A stretch of DNA of 64,000 nt from NCBI GenBank assembly GCA_022747635.1, contig JAKTNV010000019.1:9132501-9196500 (forward strand), read 5' to 3'. Below the pieces are notes generated by a model. That model was given only the letters and a program-made list of their open reading frames with translations, was not told the DNA's origin and searched no databases. The stretch is from Hetaerina americana. Taxonomy: Eukaryota > Arthropoda > Insecta > Odonata > Calopterygidae. Shown here one piece after another: positions 1-12,169 of this stretch. The position numbers and the translations under genes are program-made. Numbering within the stretch: the first letter of the stretch is position 1; every line of letters begins with the position of its first letter.

Positions 1-58
1 TAAGCCCGACGGCGTGTGAAATTCACACATTAGGGTAGGGGGGCCAGTTCCTTTCCCT
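1..58 (-). mobile_element. SINE-A fragment, cut by the window edge
   Basis: The reverse complement reads as the right-hand part of the SINE seen in full at 3826-4088 and 59219-59485: a run of CAGGGAAAGGAACTGGCCCC followed by the GTGTGAATTTCACAC block. The copy continues beyond the left edge. Its 5' part is missing and is replaced by a short TA repeat (about 57-72). It has no coding capacity; SINEs depend on a partner LINE for mobility. Confidence 0.75.
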
Positions 59-874
59 GTATATATATACACACGCTTTCTTACTTAGGCATAAAATAAT
101 TTATTTCCCGCTGTAATATTTTATGATAATTCCAATATAGCATATGATCTTACTGTTTCTCGTGAATTACAACAAAATGATGCAATAGAATTTTTACTAT
201 TTATATTTCTCTTGAACAATTTACGGGTTCCAATTGAAAGGTACGTAATTACCTTGCATCTAATAGTTTCAAAGGGTTATAATTGTCTCGTCGATTTAAC
301 TTTAAATGGGAATAAAAAAAGAAGAAAAATCGAAAGCAAACTCGATAATATTCGGCCGCATCAATTCACATCAAATCTGTAGAAAATAATTTTACTGGCA
401 CTCCTAGAGCATGTATTACAGCAAAACAATTAAAAATCATCTACATATATCATTAAGAATCATGTAATATCATACTTTTTTGAGTCTTTCGACACATGAT
501 TATTGAAAATAGCGAAGCTTATTATGCATATCAATGGGGGGGGGGGAGGATTATCATATTGTTTTAATGTTAATATTTTGATTATATCCTATTGTATGTG
601 AAAGATCCAAATTTAATTTACTGGCAAATTCACCTTGATCTACAGTATTTAATTTTATATTTTGACAAGATTTCAATTATGCGTGCATGGTGGATGAAAT
701 GTCAACACAGAGTTAGGTTAAGGAAAACGTAAAGAGTTAAATCATAAAATGAGGCAGGAAAGCAATAAAGAAAAATACTTCGACGTAGCGGAAGGATTTT
801 CTACCTTCTGATGACCTCTAGCACTGTTCTCTGGCGGTAGTAATGAAATTTACTCCTAATCGGGTCACCAATGG
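59..874. other. AT-rich DNA without a recognisable gene
   Basis: A short TA/CA stretch follows the SINE, and an 11-base G run lies at 536-546. No ORF with recognisable content, RNA gene or repeat family was seen. Confidence 0.5.
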
Positions 875-885
875 TCGAAGAATAG

Positions 886-1177
886 ATAATGTTTTGGCTA
901 ACGTACTGGCTTTCCACCCAGAGAGCCCGGGTTCGAATCTTAGCGGCGGCAGATATTTTTAGTGGTATTCTGATCCCTACTTGAGGTACTTGGTGGAGAG
1001 CACTTTGAGTTCGTACGCCGTTTGTCGGATGAGACGTTATGCTGCGGACCCCTTGGCGCATTCGGACCCCGGCTAATGCCGACGCCGGGTTTCTTTCCAC
1101 CTTTAAACCATTCCTGCCCGTTCTTAATGGCGTAAGTGACCTTAGCTGTCGGTCGACTACCCTAAAACTACTACTGC
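886..1177 (+). mobile_element. SINE-B copy 1, tRNA-derived
   Basis: About 290 bp align along their whole length with the reverse complement of 57264-57571. The head is tRNA-like, with a polymerase III B-box match GGTTCGAATC at 930-939. The body contains GGATGAGACGTTATGCTGCG and the copy ends AAAACTACTACT. Flanking direct repeats TCGAAGAATAG (875-885) and TCGAAAAATAG (1178-1188) differ at one base and fit an aged target-site duplication. A 99-residue ORF on the opposite strand here is a by-product of the SINE and not a gene. Confidence 0.8.
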
Positions 1178-1188
1178 TCGAAAAATAG

Positions 1189-2200
1189 TAGTCACATGAA
1201 AGGTACTCCCGATTGTGGTTGGATACATCCTGTAGGTTATACTAATTCATCACATATATTAAATGCTGATTGCATATAAATCAGGATGGAATCCAAGTTA
1301 AATTGCTGTTCTACATCTGTTCGTCTTTTCCTCTTTTGCGTCAAGAAAATGACAGATTAATATGTAATTAACGATATTTTTTGCAAATATCGATGGATCT
1401 TGATAAAACTGCCTTTTTCCTTGGTTCTATATTTCTCAATTCACTTTGAGCGCTTCGCGCTATGTTACCAGTTGTGTGCTAATGCATTCCTACTTCGTAT
1501 GATAGCACAAATATCCATTAGAAATTGATTCGCTACCATCGTGCGAAGAAAAAAATCCCACCAGATAATGTTCAACATAAGATGTCATCCTCTCGGAAGA
1601 ATTAGTAAAAATACCTTTTTGCATTATAATACATAAAATACAAACATGTATCTTAAGGAAACAACGCAACATCAGTATTATTAAGCTATAACTTCATTGC
1701 ATATCACTATAAAATAGCTAAAACGGAGTGAAGAGTATTTCCCAATATGTCTTTTCAGTTTTTAAGTTGATGTTCATTCCTCATGGATACTAATGGGTTG
1801 AATTTTAATTTTCAATATCCCTCATGAAAAATTGGAAATCCGTTTTTAAAAGATCGGATTTAGACTTATTTCACAAAATAAAGTTGGGTATGTTTTTAAA
1901 TTTTACGCAAGTAAATATAGCTTCAAAATTTTAATGTACGCCTAAATTCGTCGTAAAATTCCATAAATAGCTCGGTAATAATTTTTTAACCTAAACTTAT
2001 ATCTATAATAAATTTAGTCAAATTGGAACCAGAAAAAATTAGCTTTAATCACCTTTAGCATTCCAATTGAGATTTAAGTAATATTTTGATAAATTTGAAT
2101 GGTTCTTACACAGGTGCAAGAATATCCTATCATTGAGGCTGTATATTCCACCTATGACGTTGAATAATCAAATTTTCAAATAGAGCTGCCAATCCTGGTT
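1189..2200. other. No feature recognised
   Basis: AT-rich sequence with only short, low-information ORFs and no repeat structure that could be supported by eye. Confidence 0.45.
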
Positions 2201-2204
2201 TTGA

Positions 2205-2960
2205 ATTAATTTGATTGAAGCTAGATTTAACACGGTCTTTAACTATTATCTACTCTTTAAAATTTTCGAGTATGTTCTCTTTCTTGGTCCAAACTTTTTA
2301 CTTTCTTCATTTTTTGCTATCTCCTTTTTGCCTTCAAGCTACTTAAAAAGTCTAATCTCTCCGCTCTTGTACCACCCTCACCGAAAGTTCTCCCTTCTAT
2401 CATTACCTTCCATCGTAACCTTTTAACGTCTTTTCTTTATCCACCCTTTTTGAAATTCGGCGTTTGTCTTTCTAACTGTGTCAAACCGATTTTCTCCGCG
2501 CCTAACCGCACCCTCATCTCAAAAGCCTCCAACCCACTACACTTATTTCAAAGACTCATATCCATAAAGCAATAATCTCCATTCTGAAATATTTCTAATT
2601 TTTAAAAATAAATTTAACAGGTGCAGTCGTGATCAGTTCTCTTCTTTCTACAAACGCCTCTTTTTCTAATACAACCTCTTTCTGGTGTTCCAAGTACAGT
2701 TCTCCTTTTTCATTTAAATCCTTCTCAAGTACTGCTTTCATTGTCATATTAATAGTTTCGTAATTCGATTGTTAAAATAGCCCTCGTCTTCCACGAGAAC
2801 TCAATATTTTTGCTTTCCTATTGGTAATCCTCATTACATCCTATTCGTATTGCTCTGATACTCAATAATAACCGCAACCATTTTGTTTTCTAAGTACAAG
2901 TTCTTTATCATCTACAAGCATAGCAAAACCATCCAGCTAACAGCTTTCTTCCCAAATGAT
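2205..2960 (-). pseudogene. Decayed RTE-like reverse transcriptase C-terminal region
   Basis: Read on the minus strand, scattered in-frame blocks match the order of the C-terminal half of RTE-type ORF2 proteins. They include a degenerate VDDK at the catalytic (Y/F)ADD position, then VMRITNRKAKI in place of the usual kinTKvM stretch, then KEAFVERREL, then LEAFEMRV, and finally VMIEGRTFGEGG. The same ordered blocks (MRININKTKVM, KEAFTRRREL, LEAFEMWVW, VIEGRMLGKRG) occur in the better preserved N4 copies at 25683-28112. Many stops and frameshifts separate the blocks, so this is an old non-functional copy. Identification depends on the order of short motifs and is moderate. Confidence 0.5.
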
Positions 2961-2969
2961 GCTTTTTAA

Positions 2970-3215
2970 ATGCATTTCAGCCACCTCACTGAGGGCCGAG
3001 CACCTTACGGGCTACCTTTCGTCTGCCTCCCACCCTTAGACCTATCTGGCAAAGGTAACCCTACCAGGAGCATAATATCATTACTCCCGTCAGCACAGCC
3101 ATAGGGTTCATCAGAACGCACAAGCTTTTCCACAACGTGAGGATGGTAGTCAGTGAAACGAAGTTCAGACTATCCCCAGGATCTGAAATAAGAGGTCTTT
3201 GGTTTGTGTAAAATT
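2970..3215 (-). repeat. Non-coding repeat block, possibly a LINE leader
   Basis: This block is unlike its AT-rich surroundings. A stretch around 3112-3160 resembles 28066-28112, the foreign-looking 5' end of the RTE-like N4 copy A: both contain GAACGCACAAGC followed by TTCCAC and AACGT or ACGTC. It lies just upstream, on the minus strand, of the RTE-like relic at 2205-2960, so it may be part of a LINE 5' leader. That placement is inference. Confidence 0.3.
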
Positions 3216-3825
3216 GCTCCTCTCATCGCCCACGCCGCTTAGTAGACACCGTATTCATGTTCCATTAAAAATTATTAATTGAGAATGCTGATAATATATT
3301 GCTCGTGTATTGAATTGAATTTAGCGGCTAAATACTGTAAACTGAGTGTATAGCAATTACAAGCATCATAAAAAGACAATACATTAATTTTCAGCAGTGG
3401 GCACTAGTATTTTTGTTCATTTTTGCTTTATGCCGCACAAAATTAGAATAATTATTTTGATCCATGCAGTTTGAGGTCAGAAATATCATTAAGATCTCCA
3501 CGCACATATGTTTCCAGAGACTACCTTTTCTATGTCAGTGGGCATCCTTAACTTTTTATCCAAAAAATAATTGTAAAGACCGAGAATACATGTATTTATC
3601 TTGGTAATTATTTATGCATCATATCAGTTTAAATGAAATCAAAGGCATGCGAAATGTGAATAAACCTCATCTTCCCTACCTCATGATGCTCAATATAAGT
3701 CACATGAATTACACCATCACGTCCAAAAACTTAGTTTCAATTTTTAATTTATATTCTTAATTTACAAGTATATCTCTTCTTTCTATGCTCAAAAGTTAAA
3801 TTGCCATGTATATATATATATATAT
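3216..3825. other. AT-rich DNA, no gene seen
   Basis: No motif-bearing ORF was found. A short TA run (about 3808-3825) immediately precedes the SINE-A copy. Confidence 0.45.
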
Positions 3826-4085
3826 GGGTTGTGGTAGTCCAGTGGGTAGAGCGTTGGACTACTGACCTGAGGGTCCCGTGTTCAATTCCCAGGCAAGGCT
3901 CTGGGCACCGCCGGTTCCACCCGAGCTATGTGATTTTTCAGGTACCAGGTCGTTTTGGGAAACCATAACCGGCACAGGCAAAGAACCTGGCCCCCCTCCC
4001 CTGGTGTGTGAATTTCATATAGGGTTTAGTACTGGGTGAACTCAGTACCCTACCAAACCGACCTTCAGGTTGATTACTATGTTTA

Positions 4086-4088
<3 letters not shown>
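3826..4088 (+). mobile_element. SINE-A copy 1, tRNA-derived
   Basis: The head GTGGTAGTCCAGTGGGTAGA resembles a tRNA 5' half with an A box, and a B-box-like TGTTCAATTC lies at 3879-3888. The body (ACCAGGTCGTTTTGGGAAAC, then CCGGCACAGG and GTGTGAATTTCA) aligns with 59219-59485 and with the fragment at 1-58. The element ends in GGTTGATTACT followed directly by a long TA repeat, which appears to be its tail. A minus-strand ORF of about 104 residues running through it (3938-4252) is spurious. Confidence 0.8.

Positions 4089-4156
<68 letters not shown>
4088..4156. repeat. TA dinucleotide microsatellite
   Basis: Nearly uninterrupted TA repeat directly after the 3' end of SINE-A copy 1. The second SINE-A copy is also followed by TA repeats, so this tract probably grew from the SINE tail. 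Confidence 0.95.
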
Positions 4157-4160
<4 letters not shown>

Positions 4161-4169
4161 CATATAAAA

Positions 4170-4330
4170 AAACTACGACAACAACAAACAATGTAAGAAC
4201 ACATAAAAATATCACTCACACGTGATTTCTTGATCATTTCAACGGAATTCACCTCCGTCTAAATGATCAAGAAATAACGGGTTAGTGATCCTTTTTTTGC
4301 GTTCTTATATTGTTTGTTGCTGTCGTAATT
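4170..4330. repeat. Palindrome with 77-bp arms
   Basis: 4170-4246 is matched by the reverse complement of 4254-4330 with a 7-base loop. The innermost 15 bases next to the short CGGA stem, ATTTCTTGATCATTT at 4225-4239 and AAATGATCAAGAAAT at 4261-4275, are perfect, and the outer arms carry scattered mismatches. It sits between TA microsatellites and encodes nothing recognisable. It could be a foldback or MITE-type element, or an inverted duplication created during repair. Confidence 0.85.
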
Positions 4331-4367
4331 TGTTATTCAACACTTTCGCGTTACTTCGAAGAAATCA

Positions 4368-4370
<3 letters not shown>

Positions 4371-4432
<62 letters not shown>

Positions 4433-4510
4433 TGGTGTGTGTCCGTGTGTGTTTGTGTATCGATGGAAGGAAAGGAAGGAAACTGGCCAGAAGACATTGT
4501 GAGATCAATG

Positions 4511-4546
<36 letters not shown>

Positions 4547-4580
4547 ATATATATGTGTATATATATATATATATATATGT
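4371..4580. repeat. Three AT microsatellite tracts
   Basis: AT repeats at about 4371-4425 (ending in a T run), 4513-4544 and 4549-4580, separated by unique sequence. They generate isoleucine-tyrosine ORFs in several frames, none of which is a gene. Confidence 0.95.
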
Positions 4581-4599
4581 ATATAATATTCACTACACA

Positions 4600-7500
4600 G
4601 TAATCCAATAAAATATGATATTTCTGCTCCCGCTACGAAATCTGTCACTCTAACGTTCAAGAATATTGTATATTGCAAATGAGATAACACTGTCATCATA
4701 TGGCATTCGATCTGCATTTCTCTCAGTAATTTGCCAATCTAAACGCTCTCTTGCCCACGGAGACGACGTCTGACCTCTTATCAAATTTTTGCCCTTTTTT
4801 GTCCCCTATTCAATTATCTCCATCTCTAGTCACCATTTTTTCCTTCTCCAACGCCTCAGCACTGCTTCCGTCTTTCTTCTACTTATCCAACCTCAATCTC
4901 TCCTTCCTGCACTCCTTATTCCCGAAAATTCTAATTAACAGGAAAATAGGTCACTCCCGTCACTGTGCCATAATGCTCCTTACAAAGAAGCCCAGGCTCA
5001 TTGCAAGTGGAGCTAAGTAAAGTTAAGCGAGAGGGAAGAGGCTAAAGAACCCAAAACCTGAAGGAATGGAAAAATATCACAAGGTATTTTAATGATGAGT
5101 GACCGAAGTTTATGCTCTCGTTTAACGATACGAAGTTTAGCAAGTGGTAGAGGAAAGTTGAAATTTTAATGGCGAGAAGGCACACAGTTGTATGCATTGA
5201 AACATATCATTATGTGTTGCAATTACGTTGGTCTAATTATATCGATGAGGATTATGTTGTAAGTTAAGGAGACGACCTTTAAATTACTCTATATTTAAGT
5301 GCACGAGGGAAATATAAAATTTGGAAAATTTACTTTGAAGTTGAATACCGGAAGAAATTCAAAACCAAAAGACCGCGAACAGATATTCCCTAGCTAGGAA
5401 CTTCTTTAATGTACAATAACGTTACATGACAATACCAGGCATCTAAATTTTCCAGCTGCAATATATTAATTTACATAGAAAATTTTCGCAACTACTGTTT
5501 TAATATATTCTTCACTTGCAAGAGTTTGTCCTAAAATAATTACATTGTAATGGTGGCTCAGGAAAACCTCGGTTTTCCTGAGAAAGAAACCCTCCGGCTT
5601 GAGGCTCTTCTACGTAGTACGAGAGTTTCTCGTACATTTCTTAATAGGTTCATTTATTATCGTCTACCTCAAGAATATTTTATGACGTTCCTAATATCAT
5701 TATTCAGCAGTTAGTACATTATATGATTTTCTTTGTTTTCTCTTGCAGGTCAGCAAATTTTATTCTCTGAACAAGCTTAATAGCTTTCCTCTTGATACAC
5801 ATGCCTTTCATCCAATTATGTCTTCGTCCATTCATCAGAGTGACGATGGGATTTGTTGGGCCAGTTTTCTTTGTATTATTTACGATTGCGTTTCTAGCCA
5901 CAGACATCAATAACTTCCACGCTTTTTTTCTCTCCAGCTTCTACAATTTTGTCGAAACATTTAAAACTTGAACTATATTTAAACTTCAAAATTGTTTTTA
6001 ATTCCATAAAAAAATTCTAAATTGACTTAAATATCGGTGGTTTCCTATATGAGAAAAAAACTTAAACCGCTTCTTCTATTTTATTTTGAATTCCCACATT
6101 GTTTATAACCATTGATTATCTTAATATTTGGGTATAAATTATGTTTAAGTAGGCTTTTAATAAGCCTCTATTTTTTCTTTAACTCGAACAATAATTGATG
6201 TGGTCAATATGATTAACAGAGGCAGTATCAAGTGGGCATAACGGAATATCTTAAAACTTCAGGACTTTTGCGGCTTGTAGAATAAAGTTGCTTGGCTAGT
6301 CAAATGAATTACGTCAAAAGAGAGCGTAAAAGAGGTGAGAACTAATTGAACTGATTTGCACTGATGCGGTGTAAGGCGGGGTAACCGCGTGAGTCACGCC
6401 GTTATTTGATTCGAATGCAATCCTCTCATAAAAGAGATGCACTGCCCAATTCCATAGAAACAGGACAATTGATTGAGTCATTTTTTCCTCAACGCATTAT
6501 TAGAAGAAGAACGACTAAAAACCAAAAGTTTATTCATTGATCAGTCAATATATCTTCATTCTTTTGCCGCGAATGCTTTTCTATGGAGGCTATAAATCAA
6601 GTTCCGCACGCCTCATTAATTCGTTATCAATCCCAGTTCCCCGAATGCCGACAATGCTCCATCCGAATCACGGAATATTGCAATCGGATCTAGAATTCTA
6701 CGAAAGCGATGACACGAGCGTGTGACGTGAGATATTTTTAAAAAAAATTTACATTTACTATCGCGGTTCTTTTGTTTGTCTCATGATATGCATTAAATAA
6801 TGAGGTTTTATTAGGAGGTCATCCCAATGAATGCAATCTGATTTACCAAATGTATAACAATGCTACACAAACAATTATCTGCAAATTTAATATCATATTT
6901 GATAGTCTTTGTCTGTCGTTTAAAAAAAACGCTATTGGGTCTATACAAATGGAGAAACAGAGAAACGTTAAGCTGAAATTAAGCTGAAATCGCAAGAAAA
7001 AGCAAGTAGCGAAACGTTAAGAGATACACGTACGTGAATAAAGCCAAATGAGTCATAGAAACAAGAAATGGTTTAAATAGGCAATGGGATGTTATCAAGG
7101 CAATGAAATAAGAGGTTAAATCATTTATATCGGTTACAAGGAGGAAAAGAATTCAAATAACTGAAAAGGAACCATCTCAGGAATTATAGAAGAAAATTGT
7201 GTGGGGGGGAAAGCAATGGAGTTAAATCATTCTGAATGGTCCTGAAATAACATAATATTGTGATATAGTTTTCAAAATATCATTGTTTGCCTATTTTTAT
7301 ACAAACATAACCAATGAAAATAGCTAGCGTAAAATAATACCTCAATTAAATTTCCAAAATAATATTGTGAATAAAATAGCAAGAGATTTGCATTTTGGGA
7401 GCTTCCAAAATGTGTAATTTATTTGAGCTTTGGCATACGATTAAATAGTATGACAATAAATATTTGTTCTTAAACATTTATTTTTTAATATAGGATTTAT

Positions 7501-10500
7501 CTCTCAACAAGAAGGAATGATTGTAAAATTCACACATTCAGAGTCCCTTTTCCTACTCAAGCATTGTATGTCCCCAGAAAAATTAGTTCCCGAAAAATTA
7601 CACAGCTTGAGTGGACTTTGGGACGTCCAAATAAATTGAAAATCGATCCTGAGCCTTACAGGTAAGCAGAAAATTAATCTCTACCCAACAGATTTCCATG
7701 CAGTTCTTGTCTAGAAATAAACTGTTTTGTCTACACTTCTTAAAAATGGAAAAAGTAAGTATGCTCTACTAGGATATACTTAATTTTATAGTTATGTGGA
7801 TCGGGAAATAGTTAGCTTACAAATCATCTTGACCGATTGCATACAGTTAGGCCAAAAAAACTAATTGCTACCCACTGTCTAAAATGGCACGACATAAACA
7901 ATAGAGGCTCTTTTTTATTCCCTGTTCTACATGATCATACGAAACCAGAAAATATCTTCGAGTATGTATTTCACGTAGGATATCATTTGATGCATCCAAA
8001 AATTAATATCAAGCTACATTTTTACACTAATTGTTCTGGTTACGTGCATTGTGAGGACCTTGAAGTGGTTGATTTCAAATACTCAGCAGTAAGAGTGCTG
8101 ACCAAAAGGTGCTATTGGTATATAAAACAAATGAACAGGATATCACATGGGCAAGGAATACCGTTGTATGTATAATCGGATTCCTTCCCAACGAACTCTG
8201 GTAGCCTTCGATAATTTCCACCCTAGAACACAACAGGTGTCTCCACAATGAATGAGCCCTTCGCTTCTCCTTGGATACGTGGTCGTGTGTGGTGCCCGTA
8301 TGGGCGACGCTTTGTTTACGCAGCGCCCCTTTGTTCGTGTGTGTGTGCAAGCGTGGGTCGCAGGTGTGACCCCTTTCCCGGACACTCCGCTCGGCCCCTC
8401 GCTTCCCTGCCTAACGTGCACCCACGGGATTAAACCAATACCGCCGCTTCGTCTCCCTCGCCCACCCGCGCACCGACCCCCAGCCTAAGTAGACTTTCAT
8501 TTTTGGATTAATTCCAGAAAACGCGTCGCACCGGAGTATTGCCTCTTGATAATAGAGCAGCCCCTACCCTCCCAATCCTCCCCGTCTACAACTGCAGCAG
8601 AAGCAAACGCATGTTTTTGGAGCGACGTGATACTTTGGATGCAAATCATAATGCCTGGAGGGGAATTGAGGCAAGCGATTTAGCTCCAGCATGCACAGAA
8701 TTCAACCCTTGCTCATTATGGAGATTGCAAATTAATTCACGGGGGAAATACTTCGTGAACTCACGATGCACTGAGTGTAATATATTTAATTTAGCATTCG
8801 ATTCAAAGAGCACAGTGAATTATATACAGCCTTTAACCATCTAATGACACCAACCAAGAGATTTAAGAAAATATTTATGAACTGTATACTATATTAATTT
8901 TGTAAGAACTAAATTTAAACATTATGCGTAACACATTGTTTAAATTTTAGACATCAATGTAATTCGATCTTAAACCTCTTTGAAACGCCTCATCCGCAAT
9001 GCCTATTACGAAAACATGTTCATGAATTTACTTATGCATTCATTTAGGCTCTGTAGAATTTTAATGCTTTAGCAAAAATAATGAAAATGAAACGTATTTA
9101 AGTATGATACTGCACATTTACAATATCTATAGGCAGACGATACAGAGACAAACGTAGAGAGCTTCAAAGAGATTTAACATGTGTGAAACTCATTACTTGA
9201 CGACGGATGAAATAGTTTATTCGAATGTTAAATATGGTAATTAATTTTTTTTCCTTCCGTCAAAATAACATTTCAACTCTTATATCATTCTCCTGTGAGC
9301 CATACACGAATGTAATATCAATACTGTGACTTGTCTGTCAACAACTTTCAAGTTTTGATTCATCTACGGAAAAACAAATCGTAACTTACAACGGCCTTCC
9401 GTCGTGAGGTCTTTTTATTGTTAGACCGAGAGCCAAAAAGCTCAAAAACAACACAAACAAAATTCACGATGCACGCAAAGAGAACGTAAACAAAATTCAC
9501 CGTTCACATAAAGCACCACGAGGGAGGTTTGTGTCAATAAAATCCCTTTTGGAGCGCCTGTCAGAGCACGCTGCGCATAAATCCAACCATACACAGGGAA
9601 AAATTCAAGCATATTTCAATTCAAAGCATATTTTCCCTGGCATTTCAGGACGAAGCCAAGATCCCACGGCCAAACATGTGCATGCAAAAAATTATATAAA
9701 TTAGTGTGGATGGTCATGATATTCATTAAATTATTATGATATTTTCATAAAATAAAGAGGCAACGAACAAATTTGATAAAACTAAAAATTGGACAAGGTC
9801 AAATCTTCACAAAACTATTACTTTGTTAATGTATGACATTTTTTGAAAACTAATCAAAGAAATTAAAGTTATAAAACAACTAAAACTAATTTTATTCTAC
9901 CGATTCTGAGAAAATAATTGCATGTATTCATATATTTAACATAATACCTTACAGCATTAAACTCACATGTGTAGTTCATCGATGAGTAGATGTTTAACAT
10001 CTTCATTGCTCTTACGTAGGTTATAAGCCTTAGAAAAATTAAAAAACTTCGTTAGTCGTCATTCTCATCTATCTATTAATGGTAGGTCATCTATTAACAC
10101 GAGCAACAATTATTTATCAAAATCTGCGTCGGTTTCCTCTCATATCTCAAGTACTATTTTTTTCAGTTCCTCTTACTTCCTTCCTGCCCTAACGCCCAAA
10201 TTCTCTTCATTCTACCAAAATTTACTATTTACCTTAGTGTTCCTCTTCATTTAAAATGTCATAAATTTGGTGTTATTGTGGTTGATCTTCCCACGAAGGA
10301 CTGAGCCTAACTAAGAAAATCAATGAAAAGTTATGAGTGAAGAACATCCATTGTCTCCAATAATAGAGTTCGACCAAGGAAACCTTGCGAAACGACGTAC
10401 GACAATAGACGATGAGAAGTCCCCTGGATTAATTACAAACTATTTGGCAGATCTTCGCTGATTTGTACCTTTGATCCACATAAAATATTATTATATCTAG

Positions 10501-11340
10501 GGATTTAGTTCATTAATTGACCAAAATAAATTATACATATTCTGAAAATATATTTTTTGTTCATCCGTTGTATTCTAGGGAATATGGCTTTCAGTTTAAT
10601 ATTTTGCGGTTACAATCAGTGAACTCGTCCTCTCGTGAAGGCTTTAAGGATGTGATGTATGCAGGCCCTTTGTTTTTAACGCAGTTCCATTCACCACGTG
10701 CCTCATTAGTCATTCTGGCCAGTGTTTTTGGGCGTGTATCTTCGCTGCGTCATCGCAGGCGCTGACCGTACCGAGACTTCCCTCTGCGACGCAGGCTACA
10801 TGCATCGACCCAGCTTTGATCATTTACCGCACAGCCAAGATTTATTTTATTTTTAGAATCGTAAACTAATGATGGGTGACACGTTATCCATTGAATAAAT
10901 AACGACAGCAAAGCAGATCCGTGCCCTTGCTACGAATATCTCTGATTCCTGGACATAAGACTATCACTACCTCCCCCTCGTGGCCAAGGCTGCCTGGAGC
11001 GTGTGACCTCGGCACGCACACCATTTAAAGAGGTCACATGAAATAAGCAGAAGACAGGGACGAGGCCACTTTGAAATTGTAGCGCGCTCTCATGTACGCG
11101 AGTGCCTTCCATTGAGCCGAGATGATTTCCAGCCAAAATAAAGGTAAATTGAGGTGTCCGGAGAGAAAAAATATCAGCAATTTAAATGAGCCTCGGGAAT
11201 CATATTTTATTTTTTTATGGAGTAAATAAGTCAAATATTTATCAACACACAATTTGGTCAATTTTACTTAGTTTAATTTGTGACATTAGACTTCCGCCAC
11301 TACCTAATAAAATATGTTCGGTTAAAACATGCATTTCTTA
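4600..11340. other. Long gene-poor stretch
   Basis: About 6.7 kb, mostly AT-rich, without recognisable element or RNA gene. Several ORFs of 60-112 codons occur; the longest (7837-8175, +, 112 codons) has balanced composition but matches no family I know and shows no splice context. A GC- and pyrimidine-rich island lies at about 8250-8490. This may be intergenic or intronic DNA with relics too old to read by eye. Confidence 0.4.
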
Positions 11341-11472
11341 AAGTAGATCAAAATGAAGACGAAAAAATGCGGCAGTTAGAGAAAGCAGGTGTAGCAGAGA
11401 TAGTGAAGAGGAATTGGGTGTGGGGAGCATCTAAGGGGCAGGCGAAGGATAATTAGCTGAACACATAGGTTT

Positions 11473-11722
11473 CTAATGAAAGATCCGGTGCTCTTCCAGC
11501 GTATCATCTGTTGAGTGAAATCCTCTCGGGTCTTGCAGCGGGTTAGTGTCCCCGTTGCTGACGGCGTCTGGAAAACCGTCTCGGACATCGCTCTCAGAGT
11601 CAGTGAATGCCATTTTGTCGATTATTTTTCGGTATAATATGTTCATCTTGGGATCAGGGGTCTTTGGATTGGTCGGTAGATCAACTTTCATCTTGACATT
11701 TCCTGAATGCCGAGAGTTTTTC
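11473..11722 (-). CDS. Possible terminal coding exon of an unknown host gene
   Basis: On the minus strand an open frame runs from about 11722 to a TAG at 11473-11475 and encodes about 82 residues. It includes VDLPTNPKTPDPKMN and AFTDSESDVRDGFPDAV, hydrophilic and not low-complexity. Immediately upstream is a good 3' splice acceptor, TTGTTTTCTGTGCCAG followed by G, with the AG at 11724-11723. This pairing is what a last exon would show. No family is recognised, and no AATAAA was seen in the first 150 bases downstream. The exon lies 200 bp from a mariner insertion. It could also be a chance ORF. Confidence 0.3.
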
Positions 11723-11928
11723 CTGGCACAGAAAACAATATGAAATACTGGTTCCCACTGCAAACTGCATGTCTGCAAGAAAATGCTAGATTGTGTCTAG
11801 GTGTTCGGCTTGAACGATGGAACTTTACGACTGTATTTTCCATCCTATTTTTTTTGCGCGATTTCACAAGGCATGGAGATTTCTAAGAACTTGTCCAAGT
11901 TTTACTCGATGTTACGTTTCTCTTTGTA

Positions 11929-12144
11929 CGAGAGCGATTAGAAAAGCAAGTTCTCCTATTTTTTCATGAAAAATCAAATGTATTCTCCACTTTGCGTGCA
12001 TCGTTGGAAAGGTTGAGCATGTAGTTATTTTTCTACATTGTTGCCTTGACGATCAATCACTCTTTGCATCATTGTAAGCAGCTTTTTAATGCCAGCCTCA
12101 CACCTTTCTCCCACCGCGATGCGAAGCCAAATGACGACTGCTTC
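11929..12144 (-). repeat. Left inverted arm: displaced mariner 3' end
   Basis: Read on the minus strand this encodes EAVVIWLRIAVGERCEAGIK and then KKLLTMMQRVIDRQGNNVEK before a stop and a 3' terminal repeat. That parallels the end of the transposase on the plus strand (EAVVSWLRDAAGERYDTDIK and KKLLTRTKKVIDRQGGYIEK). The divergence from the right arm shows it came from a different mariner copy or is an old duplication. Confidence 0.8.
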
Positions 12145-12169
12145 TCCGATATAAGTTCATCGCCATTTA

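Noticed and set aside
4285..4717. Overlapping ORFs rich in Ile and Tyr
   Set aside because: They are produced by AT microsatellites read in several frames and have no domain.
7837..8175. 112-codon ORF as a host gene
   Set aside because: No recognised motif, no splice or promoter evidence; length is within chance for this much sequence.
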